64,000 bases of DNA from Burkholderia gladioli (GCF_000959725.1 NZ_CP009323.1:434001-498000), one strand, 5' to 3'; positions 25,418 through 36,207 are shown, counted from the stretch's first letter. Numbers and translations: made by a program. The notes: generated from the sequence alone by a model not told the origin.

Positions 25418-27502
25418 TTATACCCAGCCGAGGGCGGCGAGCACGATGTCGATCAGCTTGATGCCGACGAACGGCACCAGGATCCCGCCGAGCCCGTAGA
25501 CCAGCAGGTTGCGGCGCAGCAGGGTGGCCGCGCCGAGCGCGCGGTAGCGCACGCCCTTGAGCGCCAGCGGAATCAGCGCGACGATGATCAGCGCATTGAA
25601 GATCACCGCCGACATGATGGCCGAGGTCGGGGTGGCCAGATGCATCACATTCAGCGCATTGAGCTGCGGATAGGTGGTCGCGAAAGCCGCCGGGATGATC
25701 GCGAAATACTTCGCGACGTCGTTGGCGATCGAGAAGGTGGTCAGCGAGCCGCGCGTCATCAGCATCTGCTTGCCGATCTCGACGATCTCGATCAGCTTGG
25801 TCGGGTTCGAGTCGAGGTCGACCATGTTGCCGGCTTCCTTGGCCGCCTGGGTGCCGGTGTTCATGGCCACCGCCACGTCGGCCTGGGCCAGCGCCGGCGC
25901 GTCGTTGGTGCCGTCGCCCGTCATCGCCACCAGCCGGCCCGCCGACTGGTGCTCGCGGATGGTCGCGAGCTTGGTCTCGGGGGTGGCCTCGGCGAGGAAG
26001 TCGTCGACCCCGGCCTCGGCCGCGATCGCCGCCGCGGTCAGGCGGTTGTCGCCGGTCACCATCACGGTCTTGATGCCCATCTTGCGCAGTTCGGCGAAGC
26101 GCTCCTTGATGCTGCCCTTGACGATGTCCTTCAGCTCGATCACGCCCAGCACGCGCGCGCCGCCGCCCTGGCGCTCGGCCACCACCAGCGGCGTGCTGCC
26201 CTTGCGGGCCACCTCGTCGACGGCGCGCCGCACGTCCTCGGGGAAACGCCCGCCGTGCATCTCCACATACTGGCGAATCGCATCGGCCGCGCCCTTGCGG
26301 ATCTCGCGATCCGGCAGGTCGACGCCGCTCATGCGGGTCTGCGCCGAGAAACCGATGAAGGTAGCCTGCAGGGCGGCCATGTCGCGCTGGCGCAGGTTGA
26401 AGCGGGTCTTGGCCAGCACCACGATGCTGCGCCCTTCCGGGGTCTCGTCGGCCAGCGAGGAGAGCTGCGCGGCATCGGCCAGCGCCTCTTCGGTCACGCC
26501 CGAAGCCGGCAGGAACTCGGACGCCTGGCGGTTGCCGAGCGTGATGGTGCCGGTCTTGTCGAGCAGCAGCACGTCGACGTCGCCGGCCGCCTCGACCGCG
26601 CGGCCCGAGGTGGCGATCACGTTGGCCTGCATCATGCGGCTCATGCCGGCCACGCCGATCGCGGACAGCAGCCCGCCGATGGTGGTCGGGATCAGGCACA
26701 CCAGCAGCGCCACCAGGGCGGTGATGGTCACCACGTGGCCGGCCTTCATCGCGTCGACCGAGAAGATCGAGAACGGCAGCAGCGTGGCGGTGGCCAGCAG
26801 CATCACGATGGTCAGCGCCACCAGCAGGATGGTCAGCGCGATCTCGTTGGGCGTCTTCTGGCGCTTGGCGCCTTCCACCATGGCGATCATGCGGTCGAGG
26901 AAGGCCTCGCCCGGGTTGGCCGTGACCTTCACCACGATCCAGTCGGACAGCACGCGCGTGCCGCCCGTCACCGAGGAGAAGTCGCCGCCCGATTCGCGGA
27001 TCACCGGCGCCGATTCGCCGGTGATCGCCGATTCGTCGACCGAGGCCACGCCGTCGACCACCTCGCCGTCGGCGGGAATGGTGTCGCCGGCCTCGACCAG
27101 CACCACGTCGCCGCGGCGCAGGTCGCTGGCGGTGGTGATGCGGATCGGCGACTTCGGATGCGGCTCGTTGAGCTTCTTGGCCATCACATCCTTCTTGGCG
27201 CTGCGCAGCGAGGCCGCCTGGGCCTTCGAGCGGCCCTCGGCCAGCGCCTCGGCGAAGTTCGCGAACAGCACCGTGAACCAGAGCCACAGCGTGACCGCCA
27301 GGATGAAGCCGGCCGGCGCCTCGGCCTGGCCGAGCAGGGCCGCGATCCAGAGGATCGTGGTCAGCACGCTGCCGACGTAGACGCAGAACATCACCGGATT
27401 GCGGAACTGCGTGCGCGGCGTGAGTTTCTTGAACGACTCGACGATCGCCGGGCGCAGCAGCGCCGGGTCGAACATCGATCGTGTAGCGGAATGTTGATTC
27501 AT
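25418..27502 (-). CDS. kdpB: Potassium-transporting P-type ATPase B subunit
   Basis: This is the ATP-hydrolysing subunit of the KdpFABC complex. From the ATG at 27502 it is 694 residues. It has the phosphorylation motif [14 protein letters not shown] in the actuator domain ([10 protein letters not shown]), and [21 protein letters not shown] near the C-terminal hydrophobic block. The frame is open upstream to 27604, but that extension is low-complexity. It lies 130 bases after kdpA. Confidence 0.97.
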   Translation of the reverse strand: MNQHSATRSMFDPALLRPAIVESFKKLTPRTQFRNPVMFCVYVGSVLTTILWIAALLGQAEAPAGFILAVTLWLWFTVLFANFAEALAEGRSKAQAASLRSAKKDVMAKKLNEPHPKSPIRITTASDLRRGDVVLVEAGDTIPADGEVVDGVASVDESAITGESAPVIRESGGDFSSVTGGTRVLSDWIVVKVTANPGEAFLDRMIAMVEGAKRQKTPNEIALTILLVALTIVMLLATATLLPFSIFSVDAMKAGHVVTITALVALLVCLIPTTIGGLLSAIGVAGMSRMMQANVIATSGRAVEAAGDVDVLLLDKTGTITLGNRQASEFLPASGVTEEALADAAQLSSLADETPEGRSIVVLAKTRFNLRQRDMAALQATFIGFSAQTRMSGVDLPDREIRKGAADAIRQYVEMHGGRFPEDVRRAVDEVARKGSTPLVVAERQGGGARVLGVIELKDIVKGSIKERFAELRKMGIKTVMVTGDNRLTAAAIAAEAGVDDFLAEATPETKLATIREHQSAGRLVAMTGDGTNDAPALAQADVAVAMNTGTQAAKEAGNMVDLDSNPTKLIEIVEIGKQMLMTRGSLTTFSIANDVAKYFAIIPAAFATTYPQLNALNVMHLATPTSAIMSAVIFNALIIVALIPLALKGVRYRALGAATLLRRNLLVYGLGGILVPFVGIKLIDIVLAALGWV

Positions 27503-27632
27503 CGTGATCCTCGATGGCATCGCGAACGATGCGCGGATACCTTGTTTCCCGTGTTCCTGTTGCCTGTGTCGCGTGGGTTCGCCCAGGCAGGCGAGCGGCG
27601 GCACGCGGCCGCCGCCCCGCCCGGGCGCGTCC

Positions 27633-29441
27633 TCAGTGGCTGCCCGAGAACAGCATCAGATGCTCGACGCCCGGGCCGAGCGCGAGCGCCGGCACGTAGG
27701 TGAGCGCGCCCACCAGCAGCACCGAGCCGAGCAGCAGCACCACGAACAGCGGGCCGTGCGTGGGCAGCGTGCCGCTGGTGGCGGCGATGCGCTTCTTGGC
27801 CGCCAGCGAGCCGGCGATCGCCAGCACCGGCACGATCGTGCCGAAGCGGCCGAACCACATCGCGATCGCCGTCAGCCAGTTGTAGAACGGCGTGCTCACC
27901 GTGAGCCCGGCGAACGCGCTGCCGTTGTTGTTGGCCGCCGAGCTGAACGCGTAGAGGATCTCCGAGAAGCCGTGCGGGCCAGGGTTGGCGATCCCCGCGC
28001 GGCCCGCGTCGGCGAGCACCGCGATCGAGGTGCCCACCAGCACCAGCAGCGGCGTGAGCAGCACCACGATCGACACCATCTTCATCTCGTAGGACTCGAT
28101 CTTCTTGCCGACGTACTCGGGCGTGCGGCCGATCATCAGGCCCGCCACGAACACCGCCAGCAGCGCGAACACCAGCATCCCGTACAGGCCCGAGCCGACC
28201 CCGCCGAAGATCACCTCGCCGAGCTGGATCAGCAGCATCGGCACCAGGCCGCCGACCGGCGTCAGCGAATCGTGCGCGCCGTCCACCGCGCCGCACGAGG
28301 CGGCCGTGGTCGCCACCACGAACAGGCTGGTCTGGGCGATGCCGAAGCGGGTTTCCTTGCCTTCCATGTTGCCGCCGGCCTGCAGCGCGCCGGAGGACTG
28401 GTCGACGTGCAGCGCGCTGAAGCTCGGGTTGCCGCGCTGCTCGGACCCGGCCTCGATGCCCACCGCCACCGCGAAGGCCACCGTCATCGCCGCGAGCACC
28501 GCCACGCCTTGCCGGCGGTCGCCGATCATGCGGCCGAACACCAGGCAGAGCGCGGCAGGCAGGATCAGGATCGAGAGGATCTGCACGAAGTTCGAGAACG
28601 GCGTCGGGTTCTCGAACGGGTGCGCCGAATTGCCGTTGAAGAAGCCGCCGCCGTTGGTGCCGAGCATCTTGATCGCCTCCTGCGAGGCGACCGGGCCCAT
28701 CGCGATGGTCTGCGTCTTGAGCGGCGTGGCCACCGTCACCGGATTGCCCTTGTCGTCCTTGACCGGGTTGCCCTGCGCGTCGAGCTTGGGCGCCTGGTAG
28801 CTGCTGGCCTGCAGGGTCGGCACGTCGGTATAGGCGCGGAAGTTCTGGATCACGCCCTGGCTCATCAGCACGCCCGCCACCACCATCGACATCGGCACCA
28901 GCACGTAGAGCGTCACGCGCGTGAGGTCGACCCAGAAGTTGCCGATGGTCTTCGCGGTATGACGCGCGAAGCCGCGGATCAGCGCGACCACCACCACGAT
29001 CCCGGTGGCCGCCGACAGGAAGTTCTGCACCGTCAGGCCCAGCATCTGGGTCAGGTAGCTGACCGTCTGCTCGGGCGAGTAGTCCTGCCAGTTGGTGTTG
29101 GTGACGAAGCTGACCGCGGTATTGAAGGCGCCGTCCACCGTCATCGGCGCGAACTGCTGCGGGTTGCCGGGCAGCCATTGCTGGATGCGCAGCAGCAGGT
29201 AGAGGAAGAACACGCCCAGCACGTTGAAGGCGATCGCCGCCAGCGCGTACTGCTTCCACGACATCTCGGCGCCGGCATCGACCCCGGCGATCCGGAACAA
29301 GGCGCGTTCGAGCGGGCCGAACACGCGCAGCACGCGCGAGGAGCCATCCATCACGCGCGTCAGGTAGCCGGCGACGGGCACCGCCAGCGCCAGCAGCACG
29401 ACGAGGAAGATCCCCGCCTGCAAGAGGTTGTTCGCATTCAT
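27633..29441 (-). CDS. kdpA: Potassium-transporting ATPase A subunit (ion channel-like)
   Basis: KdpA selects and binds potassium. The product is 602 residues with about 10 spans. Four pore-loop regions are visible, including [37 protein letters not shown] and [17 protein letters not shown]. The start at 29441 (ATG overlapping the kdpF TGA) gives the canonical N-terminus [15 protein letters not shown]. It sits second in the kdpFABC order. Confidence 0.97.
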   Translation of the reverse strand: MNANNLLQAGIFLVVLLALAVPVAGYLTRVMDGSSRVLRVFGPLERALFRIAGVDAGAEMSWKQYALAAIAFNVLGVFFLYLLLRIQQWLPGNPQQFAPMTVDGAFNTAVSFVTNTNWQDYSPEQTVSYLTQMLGLTVQNFLSAATGIVVVVALIRGFARHTAKTIGNFWVDLTRVTLYVLVPMSMVVAGVLMSQGVIQNFRAYTDVPTLQASSYQAPKLDAQGNPVKDDKGNPVTVATPLKTQTIAMGPVASQEAIKMLGTNGGGFFNGNSAHPFENPTPFSNFVQILSILILPAALCLVFGRMIGDRRQGVAVLAAMTVAFAVAVGIEAGSEQRGNPSFSALHVDQSSGALQAGGNMEGKETRFGIAQTSLFVVATTAASCGAVDGAHDSLTPVGGLVPMLLIQLGEVIFGGVGSGLYGMLVFALLAVFVAGLMIGRTPEYVGKKIESYEMKMVSIVVLLTPLLVLVGTSIAVLADAGRAGIANPGPHGFSEILYAFSSAANNNGSAFAGLTVSTPFYNWLTAIAMWFGRFGTIVPVLAIAGSLAAKKRIAATSGTLPTHGPLFVVLLLGSVLLVGALTYVPALALGPGVEHLMLFSGSH

Positions 29442-29530
29442 TCGATATCCTCCGCGCGCAGCAGCGCGTAGACCAGATAAGCGAACAACAGCGCGGTCGA
29501 CAGCCCCGCGAGCCACAGCATCCAGTTCAT
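29438..29530 (-). CDS. kdpF: KdpF stabilising peptide of the Kdp ATPase
   Basis: The peptide is 30 residues, [30 protein letters not shown]: one membrane span ending in the family's typical [10 protein letters not shown] pattern. KdpF stabilises the KdpABC complex. Its ATG overlaps the TGA of the 35-residue ORF upstream and its TGA overlaps the kdpA ATG, so the chain is translationally coupled throughout. Confidence 0.92.
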   Translation of the reverse strand: MNWMLWLAGLSTALLFAYLVYALLRAEDIE

Positions 29531-29634
29531 TGACGCCCCCCGCGACCATATTGCGAGAGCTTGTCGCACCCCGCGACGAGCGCGACGATCAGCACCGAAA
29601 ACAGTGCGAGACCGCCTACGTACAGCGCATCCAT
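29527..29634 (-). CDS. Small membrane peptide ahead of kdpF (uncharacterised)
   Basis: The peptide is 35 residues, starting [20 protein letters not shown] and continuing [15 protein letters not shown]. It has one strongly hydrophobic span, then a Cys-Asp-Lys-Leu turn and a basic tail. Its TGA overlaps the kdpF ATG exactly as kdpF overlaps kdpA, and GGAG lies 12 bases ahead of the start. Small ORFs of this shape with a CDRL/CDKL motif occur, as I recall, ahead of kdpF in other proteobacteria; I cannot verify that here. It is a plausible first gene of the operon and perhaps an accessory to the pump. Confidence 0.65.
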   Translation of the reverse strand: MDALYVGGLALFSVLIVALVAGCDKLSQYGRGGRQ

Positions 29635-29672
29635 TGTTGTGTTCTCCGTGTTCCTGTTCGAACGGATGCAAC

Positions 29673-29736
29673 CTTATGGGAATGCGCGTAAAGGGCGGGT
29701 CAAAGCTCGGAGCGGGTGTGTAAAAAACGCGTAAAC
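29673..29736 (-). promoter_or_regulatory. Putative KdpE box and kdp promoter
   Basis: On the minus strand 29736-29713 reads TTTACGCGTTTTTTACACACCCGC. It closely resembles the T-rich TTTATACTTTTTTTACACCCC site bound by E. coli KdpE. Downstream lie TTGACC (revcomp of 29698-29703) and a weak -10 (CATAAG, revcomp of 29673-29678) at 19-base spacing. Poor core elements after an activator site are expected for a KdpE-dependent promoter. Confidence 0.6.
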
Positions 29737-29877
29737 GCGAGGTGGGGACGGAGCGGGAAAGGCGGCGGAAACAGCGCGGGCGGGTAGATCAGAAGCACGG
29801 CGGCAGGGGCCTGCCACCGCGAAACGCGCGCGCCGGGCGGCGCGCGTGCGGGAACGACGAGGGAAGCCGGGCGAGGC

Positions 29878-30852
29878 TCAGGGCAGCAGGATGGTCGAGC
29901 CCGTGGTGCGGCGCGCCTCGAGATCGCGATGCGCATCGGCCACGCGCGCCAGCGGGTAGCGCTGGCGCACGTTGGTCCTGACCTTGCCCGAGCCGACCGC
30001 CTCGAACAATTCGGCCGCGCCCTGTTCGAGGTCGGCGCGCTTGGCGATGTAGGTAAACAGCGTGGGCCGCGTGAAGAACAGCGAGCCGCGCGAGGAGAAC
30101 TCCTTCGAGTCGATCGCCGGCAGCGGGCCCGAGGCATTGCCGAAGCTGACGAACAGGCCCAGCGGCGCGAGGCTGTCGAGCGACTGCAGATAGGTGTCCT
30201 TGCCGATCGAGTCGTAGACCACCGGCACGCCCGCGCCGTTGGTGATCGCCTTGACGCGCTCGGCCAGGTTCTCGCGCGTGTAGACCACCGGGTGGTCGCA
30301 GCCGAAGGCGCGCGCCAGCTCCGCCTTCTCCTCCGAGCCGACGGTGCCGATCACGGTCGCGCCGAGCGCCTTGGCCCACTGGCAGACCAGCAGCCCGACA
30401 CCGCCCGCGGCCGCGTGGATCACGATGGTGTCGCCCGGCTTGACCGGGTAGGTGCGGCGCAGCAGGTAGTGCGCGGTCAGGCCCTGCAGCATCAGCGAGG
30501 CGGCGTCCTCGTAGCCGATCGCATCGGGCAGCTTGACCAGCTTGTCGGCCGGCAGCACCCGTTCCTCGGCATAGGAGCCCGGCGGCACGCCGGTGTAGGC
30601 CACGCGATCGCCTGGCTTGAAGGCGCTCACGCCCTCGCCGACCGCCACCACCTCGCCCGCGCCCTCCTGCCCCAGCCCGCCCGGCAGCGGCTGCGGATAG
30701 AGGCCGTTGCGGAAATAGACGTCGATGTAGTTGAGCCCGACCGCGTGATGCTTGACGCGCACCTCGCCGGCCTTCGGCTCGCCGACCTCGACCTCGACCC
30801 ACTTCATCACCTCCGGGCCGCCCGGCTGGTCGTAACGGATTGCTTTCGGCAT
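29878..30852 (-). CDS. NADPH:quinone oxidoreductase (zinc-free MDR family)
   Basis: The product is 324 residues, the Qor length. N-terminal GroES-like domain: HHAVGLNYIDVYFRNGLYPQPLPGGLGQEGAGEV. The Rossmann motif is HAAAGGVGLLVCQWAKALGATVIGT (about 143-167), and VYDSIGKDTYLQSLDSLAPLGLFVSFGNASG follows. The catalytic-zinc ligands of alcohol dehydrogenases are absent, as expected for quinone reductases. It probably reduces quinones with NADPH in the cytoplasm. It is a single gene; the kdp upstream region lies on its 3' side. Confidence 0.9.
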   Translation of the reverse strand: MPKAIRYDQPGGPEVMKWVEVEVGEPKAGEVRVKHHAVGLNYIDVYFRNGLYPQPLPGGLGQEGAGEVVAVGEGVSAFKPGDRVAYTGVPPGSYAEERVLPADKLVKLPDAIGYEDAASLMLQGLTAHYLLRRTYPVKPGDTIVIHAAAGGVGLLVCQWAKALGATVIGTVGSEEKAELARAFGCDHPVVYTRENLAERVKAITNGAGVPVVYDSIGKDTYLQSLDSLAPLGLFVSFGNASGPLPAIDSKEFSSRGSLFFTRPTLFTYIAKRADLEQGAAELFEAVGSGKVRTNVRQRYPLARVADAHRDLEARRTTGSTILLP

Positions 30853-31103
30853 GCGTGCTACTCCTGGGTTTGGATGTTCAGGGAATCCGGCCGTCTGGCG
30901 ACGGGACGCATGATTCTCGCGCGTTGGCGGATTCCTTGCAGGCGGTGGGCCGGGCAGGCGCGGCGAGGGCGGCGGCCCCGCGCCGAATTATCCACACGAA
31001 TACGTCAAGTTCGACGCGTTCACGTCGTTAACGATCTGGTCGGCCAAGCCGCGCCGACTTGTCAAGGTGCTGCATCTTCAACCCATAACAAAGGATCCGA
31101 GCC

Positions 31104-31517
31104 ATGCGCATGCCCATCATTTCCACCTTCCTCCTCGCCCTCGCGTCGGTTTCCGCCAACGCGGCCACCTCGATCACGATCGACGCCAGGCAGAACTGCA
31201 TCCAGGGCGCGCTCAACCCGAATTCGCCGTACGGCGCACCGGCGACCTTCCAACTGGCGCCGGGACGCTACGTCATGTCGCTCTCGAGCGACAGCATGAG
31301 CTGCTCCGGCGGCAACGTCACCCCCGGCTGCCTGATCGATGGCGTGATTGTCCAGGGCGGCTGGGGGAACGCTCGCTGGGGCGTGTCCGTCAGGCAGCAG
31401 CCGATCGTCGTCGATGTGGGCGGCAGCGGCAACGCCAACCTGTGGGCCTACACGTCCGATGACGTTTGCTCCGACAACAGCGGCCAGGCCACCCTGCTGA
31501 TACAGCAGGCCAACTGA
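31104..31517 (+). CDS. Small secreted protein of unknown function
   Basis: The product is 137 residues with a clear Sec signal peptide (MRMPIISTFLLALASVSANA, cleavage expected after residue 20). The mature 117 residues are rich in Gly, Ser and alternating hydrophobic residues, suggesting an all-beta fold, with four cysteines at 32, 67, 76 and 122 that could form two disulfides. The end reads CSDNSGQATLLIQ, loosely like the closing strands of small bacterial lectins, but no family is recognised with confidence. It is monocistronic, with GGATC rather than a strong SD ahead of the start. Confidence 0.7.
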   Translation: MRMPIISTFLLALASVSANAATSITIDARQNCIQGALNPNSPYGAPATFQLAPGRYVMSLSSDSMSCSGGNVTPGCLIDGVIVQGGWGNARWGVSVRQQPIVVDVGGSGNANLWAYTSDDVCSDNSGQATLLIQQAN

Positions 31518-31596
31518 GGCTCGGCGGGAACCGCTCCGGTTCGTGCCGGCGCGACCGGGGCGGCCGCCGCCGAATCGGCCGCGCCCCGGCCCGCGC

Positions 31597-31986
31597 TCAG
31601 CCCTTCGCCAGCGTGCGCGTGAGCGTGTCGAGCAACACCCGCGCGGTGGCCACGTTGGTGGCCACCGGCACGTCGTGCACGTCGCACACGCGCACCAGGG
31701 CGTTGATATCGGGGTCGTGGGGCTGCGCCGTCATCGGGTCGCGCAGGAAGATGACCATGTGGACGCGGCCCGAGGCCAGCTCGGCGCCGATCTGCTGGTC
31801 GCCGCCCAGCGGCCCCGACAGCTTGCGCTCCACCTCCAGCCCGTGGGCGCTGGCGATCCGGCTGCCGGTGGTGCCGGTGGCCACCAGCGTGCATTGCGCG
31901 AGCGTGTCGCGATAGGCGCCCGTCAGCGCGACGATTTCGTCCTTCTTCGCATCGTGCGCGATCAGCGCGATCCGGGGTGCTTCCAT
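31597..31986 (-). CDS. mgsA: Methylglyoxal synthase
   Basis: MgsA converts dihydroxyacetone phosphate to methylglyoxal and phosphate, a bypass of lower glycolysis that relieves phosphate shortage and sugar-phosphate stress. The product is 129 residues. It has [14 protein letters not shown] at the start, the phosphate-binding ATGTTGSRI (about 36-44), [13 protein letters not shown] with the catalytic aspartate, and [16 protein letters not shown]. The match is full length. It lies 58 bases from the SDR gene on the same strand and may share its transcript. Confidence 0.94.
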   Translation of the reverse strand: MEAPRIALIAHDAKKDEIVALTGAYRDTLAQCTLVATGTTGSRIASAHGLEVERKLSGPLGGDQQIGAELASGRVHMVIFLRDPMTAQPHDPDINALVRVCDVHDVPVATNVATARVLLDTLTRTLAKG

Positions 31987-32044
31987 GCGGGTGAATCCTC
32001 GTGGGTGGAAACAGGGCCGGCGGCACGCCGCCGGCCGCCAAGGT

Positions 32045-32824
32045 TCAGAACGTGCCGGGGTAGGAACCGCCGTCGATCAGCCAGTTCTGACCGGTGATAT
32101 AGCCGGCATGCGCGCTGCACAGGAAGGCGCAGGCCGCGCCGAACTCGTCGGGCTGGCCGAGCCTGCGCGCCGGGATCTCCTGGGTGCGGCGCGCGCGGAC
32201 CTCGTCCACGCTGGCGCCGGCCGCCTTGGCCGAGGCCGCCAGGGTGGTCTTGATGCGATCGGTGTCGAACAGGCCCGGCAGCAGGTTGTTGATCGTCACG
32301 TTGTGCTCGACCACCTTGCGCGAGAGCCCCGCCACGAAGCCGGTGAGCCCCGAGCGCGCGCCGTTGGACAGCGCCAGCACGTCGATCGGCGCCTTCACGG
32401 CCGAGCTGGTGATGTTGACGATGCGCCCGAAGCGGCGCGCGATCATGCCGTCCACGGTGGCGCGGATCAGCTCGATCGGCGTGAGCATGTTGGCGTCGAC
32501 GGCGCGGATCCAGTCGTCGCGCGAGAAATCGCGGAAGTCGCCCGGCGGCGGCCCGCCGGCATTGGTGACCAAGATGTCGGGCTGCGGGCAGGCGGCCAGC
32601 GCCGCCTCGCGCCCGGCCGCGGTGGTGATGTCGCAGGCCACCGCGGTGACCTCGGCACCGGTCGCCTGGCGAATCGCCTCGGCGGTAGCGTCGAGCGTCT
32701 CCTGGGTACGCGCCACGATCACGAGCTTCACGCCCTCGGCGGCCAGCGCCTGAGCGCAGCCGCGTCCGAGTCCCTTGCTGGCCGCGCATACCAGCGCGGT
32801 CCGTCCTGCGATGCCGAGATCCAT
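32045..32824 (-). CDS. Divergent SDR protein lacking the YxxxK catalytic pair
   Basis: The product is 259 residues with an SDR Rossmann fold: the cofactor loop [10 protein letters not shown] (13-22), NAGG at 88-91, the serine region [10 protein letters not shown] (137-146) and a C-terminal [10 protein letters not shown]. At the position of the catalytic Tyr-x3-Lys the protein reads [10 protein letters not shown] (151-160), with neither Tyr nor Lys. It is usually annotated as 3-oxoacyl-ACP reductase, but classical SDR catalysis looks unlikely. This may be a subfamily with different chemistry or a binding role. mgsA follows on the same strand. Confidence 0.85.
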   Translation of the reverse strand: MDLGIAGRTALVCAASKGLGRGCAQALAAEGVKLVIVARTQETLDATAEAIRQATGAEVTAVACDITTAAGREAALAACPQPDILVTNAGGPPPGDFRDFSRDDWIRAVDANMLTPIELIRATVDGMIARRFGRIVNITSSAVKAPIDVLALSNGARSGLTGFVAGLSRKVVEHNVTINNLLPGLFDTDRIKTTLAASAKAAGASVDEVRARRTQEIPARRLGQPDEFGAACAFLCSAHAGYITGQNWLIDGGSYPGTF

Positions 32825-33095
32825 TCGAGCCTGTCCTTGCAGTCAGTGGGCGGCCGCGGCCGCTCCGGAGCGCGTCGCCGCCGGCCCGGGGCCGCCGCGC
32901 CGGCCGCCCCGCATGCCGGCGCGAGCCGGGCGCGGGCGGCCTTGCCGGACCACCGGCGGGCTCGCCGCGCGAGAGAGGTCGATAATATCCGGATCGCGGC
33001 CGCCATCTTCGGTAAACTTGCGCCACCGAGCCGGCGCCATCCGCGCCGCGCTCCCCGAACCAGACGATCCCTCTTTCTGCCGCACGCCGCCCGTC

Positions 33096-33746
33096 ATGAC
33101 CCAGGACAGCCGCTTTCCGAACCTCTTCATCCTCGATCACCCGCTGATCCAGCACAAGCTCACGCACATGCGCGACAAGGACACGTCCACGCGCACCTTC
33201 CGCGAGCTGCTGCGCGAGATCACGATGCTGATGGGCTACGAGATCACCCGCAACCTGCCGATCACCACCAAACGGGTCGAAACCCCGCTGGTCGAGATCG
33301 ACGCGCCGGTGATCGCCGGCAAGAAGCTGGCGATCGTGCCGGTGCTGCGCGCCGGCATCGGCATGTCCGACGGCCTGCTCGACCTGGTGCCCTCGGCGCG
33401 CGTCGGCCATATCGGCGTGTTCCGCGCCGACGACCACCGCCCGGTGGAATACCTGGTGCGCCTGCCCGACCTGGAGGACCGCAACTTCATCCTGTGCGAC
33501 CCGATGATCGCCACCGGCTACTCGGCGGTGCACGCGGTGGACGTGCTCAAGCGCCGCAACGTGCCCGGCGAGCGGATCTCGTTCCTGGCCCTGGTGGCCG
33601 CGCCCGAGGGCATCGAGGTGTTCCGCCAGGCGCATCCGGACGTGAAGGTCTATGTCGCCTCGCTCGATTCGCACCTGAACGAGCACGCCTACATCATCCC
33701 GGGCCTGGGCGACGCCGGCGACCGCCTGTTCGGCACCAAGAACTAG
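33096..33746 (+). CDS. upp: Uracil phosphoribosyltransferase
   Basis: Upp salvages uracil to UMP using PRPP. The product is 216 residues. It starts [32 protein letters not shown], with [25 protein letters not shown] in the middle, the PRPP-binding loop [10 protein letters not shown] (about 135-144), and the uracil-binding end [18 protein letters not shown]. The start at 33096 gives the family's usual N-terminus; the frame is open further upstream without conserved sequence. It is followed by a hairpin. Confidence 0.96.
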   Translation: MTQDSRFPNLFILDHPLIQHKLTHMRDKDTSTRTFRELLREITMLMGYEITRNLPITTKRVETPLVEIDAPVIAGKKLAIVPVLRAGIGMSDGLLDLVPSARVGHIGVFRADDHRPVEYLVRLPDLEDRNFILCDPMIATGYSAVHAVDVLKRRNVPGERISFLALVAAPEGIEVFRQAHPDVKVYVASLDSHLNEHAYIIPGLGDAGDRLFGTKN

Positions 33747-34083
33747 GCGCATCGCCCTTGCCCACTGTCCCGCCTCACGGCGGGACAAGCCCGCCGGCCG
33801 AGCGCGCCGCCTCGCCATCCTCCTCGCGCCGCCCCCGCCCCGCATCCGGGGCGCCGAAGCCGCCGCGGCCCACCCCGTGCGCGGCGCCCGGCGCGCGCTT
33901 CGCCGCATGGTAAAATCGCCCGCTTCGCGTCCGTGGCCCGGCCAGGGCCGCGCCGATCCCGCCGCCCCCGATGCGCGCGGGCGGGACGCGAAGCCGGGAC
34001 ATCTCGCGGCGGCGCCATCGGGCGCCCCGCAACACATCGCTTAAGACATGCCCGCCGCACGGCGCGGGTGACGGAGAACTGGT
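33747..34083. other. Intergenic region between upp and yebC
   Basis: No gene is supported in these 337 bases. It begins with the upp hairpin (33766-33787). TAAAAT at 33911-33916 could be a -10 element for yebC, though no -35 is visible. The rest is GC-rich without repeats or recognisable RNA structure. Confidence 0.4.
33766..33787 (+). terminator. Hairpin after upp
   Basis: A perfect 9-bp stem (tgtcccgcc at 33766-33774, ggcgggaca at 33779-33787) with a 4-base loop lies 20 bases past the upp stop. There is no T tract, so it may be a factor-dependent terminator or an mRNA 3'-end stabiliser. Confidence 0.5.
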
Positions 34084-34812
34084 ATGGCTGGTCATTCCAA
34101 ATGGGCCAACATCAAGCATAAGAAGGCAGCGGCCGACGCCAAGCGCGGCAAGGTCTGGACGCGCCTGATCAAGGAAATCCAGGTGGCGGCCCGCCTGGGC
34201 GGCGGCGACGCGAACTCGAACCCGCGCCTGCGCCTGGCGGTCGACAAGGCGGCCGACGCCAACATGCCGAAGGACAACGTCAAGCGCGCGATCGATCGTG
34301 GCGTGGGCGGCGCGGACGGCGCGAACTACGAGGAAATCCGCTACGAGGGCTACGGCATCGGCGGCGCGGCGATCATCGTCGACACCATGACCGACAACCG
34401 CGTGCGCACCGTCGCGGAAGTCCGCCACGCGTTCTCGAAGTACGGCGGCAACATGGGCACCGACGGCTCGGTGGCCTTCATGTTCGATCACGTCGGCCAG
34501 TTCCTGTTCGCCCCCGGCACCTCGGAGGACGCGCTGATGGAAGCCGCGCTCGAGGCCGGCGCCGACGACGTCAACACCAACGAGGACGGCAGCATCGAGG
34601 TGCTGTGCGACTGGCAGGAATTCTCGAAGGTGAAGGACGCGCTGGAAGCGGCCGGTTTCAAGGCCGAGCTGGCCGAGGTGACCATGAAGCCGCAGAACGA
34701 GGTCGAGTTCAGCGGCGACGACGCCGTCAAGATGCAGAAGCTGCTCGACGTGCTCGAGGACCTCGACGACGTGCAAGAGGTCTACACCAACGCGCTCATC
34801 GTCGACGAATGA
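34084..34812 (+). CDS. yebC: YebC/PmpR family protein
   Basis: The product is 242 residues. It begins [32 protein letters not shown], the invariant family opening, followed by [28 protein letters not shown] and the acidic middle and C-terminal domains ([22 protein letters not shown]). Members were first described as transcriptional regulators; later work links them to translation, including relief of polyproline stalling. It is 107 bases upstream of purD. Confidence 0.95.
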   Translation: MAGHSKWANIKHKKAAADAKRGKVWTRLIKEIQVAARLGGGDANSNPRLRLAVDKAADANMPKDNVKRAIDRGVGGADGANYEEIRYEGYGIGGAAIIVDTMTDNRVRTVAEVRHAFSKYGGNMGTDGSVAFMFDHVGQFLFAPGTSEDALMEAALEAGADDVNTNEDGSIEVLCDWQEFSKVKDALEAAGFKAELAEVTMKPQNEVEFSGDDAVKMQKLLDVLEDLDDVQEVYTNALIVDE

Positions 34813-34919
34813 ACGCGCACCGGTCCGTCTTTCGCGTGAAAGGCGGCCACCGCCAGGTTCCGCGGCCGGCCCGCTCGACGCGCGCCGGCCGCCCTATTTT
34901 CTAGTCTGCGGGGAATCCC

Positions 34920-36197
34920 ATGAAACTACTCGTCGTCGGTTCCGGCGGCCGCGAACATGCGCTCGCCTGGAAGCTCGCCCAGTCGCCGCGCGTTCAGACC
35001 GTCTACGTTGCGCCCGGCAACGGCGGCACCGCGCAGGATGCGCGCCTGAAGAACATCGAGCTGAGCTCGCTCGACGATCTCGCCGATTTCGCCGAGAACG
35101 AGCAGGTCGCCTTCACCCTGGTCGGCCCGGAAGCGCCGCTGGCGGCCGGCATCGTCAACCACTTCCGCCAGCGCGGCCTGAAAGTGTTCGGCCCGACCAA
35201 GGAAGCGGCGCAGCTCGAGAGCTCGAAGGACTTCGCCAAGGCATTCATGAAGCGTCACGGGATCCCCACCGCCGAATACGAGACCTTCACCGAGGCGGCC
35301 GCCGCGCATGCCTACATCGACGCCAAGGGCGCCCCGATCGTGGTCAAGGCCGACGGCCTGGCCGCCGGCAAGGGCGTGGTGGTGGCGATGTCGCTGGACG
35401 AGGCGCACGAGGCGGTCGACATGATGCTGTCGGGCAACAAGCTCGGCGACGCCGGCGCGCGCGTGGTGATCGAGGAATTCCTCGACGGCGAGGAAGCCAG
35501 CTTCATCGTGATGGTGGACGGCAAGCATGCGCTGGCGCTGGCCTCCAGCCAGGACCACAAGCGCCTGCTCGACGGCGACCGCGGCCCCAACACGGGCGGC
35601 ATGGGCGCCTACTCGCCCGCGCCGATCGTCACGCCGCAGATGCACGCGCGCGTGATGCGCGAGATCATCATGCCGACCGTGCGCGGCATGGAGAACGACG
35701 GCATCCGCTTCACCGGCTTCCTCTACGCCGGCCTGATGATCGACAAGGACGGCAATCCGCGCACGCTGGAATTCAACTGCCGGATGGGCGACCCGGAAAC
35801 CCAGCCGATCATGGCGCGTCTGAAGAGCGATTTCTCGAAGGTGGTCGAGCAAGCGATCGCCGGCACGCTCGACACGGTCGAGCTCGAATGGGACCGTCGC
35901 ACCGCGCTGGGCGTGGTGCTGGCCGCGCACGGCTACCCCGACGCGCCGCGCAAGGGCGATCGCATCAACGACATCCCCGAGGAAAACGGCCATTCGGTCA
36001 CCTTCCACGCGGGCACCAGCTTCGACGGCGACAAGCTGGTCACCTCGGGCGGCCGCGTGCTGTGCGTGGTGGGCCTGTCGGACTCCGTGCGCGGCGCGCA
36101 GCAGGCCGCCTACGACGCGATCAACCAGATCAACTTCGAAGGCATGCAGTACCGCCGCGACATCGGCCATCGCGCGCTGAACCGCAAGCAGGGCTGA
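34920..36197 (+). CDS. purD: Phosphoribosylamine--glycine ligase
   Basis: PurD ligates glycine to phosphoribosylamine with ATP, the second step of purine synthesis. The product is 425 residues. It begins [23 protein letters not shown], then APGNGGTA, the ATP-grasp region ([16 protein letters not shown], about 141-156), [12 protein letters not shown], and [13 protein letters not shown]. Normal length. An intrinsic terminator follows directly, so hemF is expressed separately. Confidence 0.97.
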   Translation: MKLLVVGSGGREHALAWKLAQSPRVQTVYVAPGNGGTAQDARLKNIELSSLDDLADFAENEQVAFTLVGPEAPLAAGIVNHFRQRGLKVFGPTKEAAQLESSKDFAKAFMKRHGIPTAEYETFTEAAAAHAYIDAKGAPIVVKADGLAAGKGVVVAMSLDEAHEAVDMMLSGNKLGDAGARVVIEEFLDGEEASFIVMVDGKHALALASSQDHKRLLDGDRGPNTGGMGAYSPAPIVTPQMHARVMREIIMPTVRGMENDGIRFTGFLYAGLMIDKDGNPRTLEFNCRMGDPETQPIMARLKSDFSKVVEQAIAGTLDTVELEWDRRTALGVVLAAHGYPDAPRKGDRINDIPEENGHSVTFHAGTSFDGDKLVTSGGRVLCVVGLSDSVRGAQQAAYDAINQINFEGMQYRRDIGHRALNRKQG

Positions 36198-36207
36198 GGC
36201 CCGAGCG

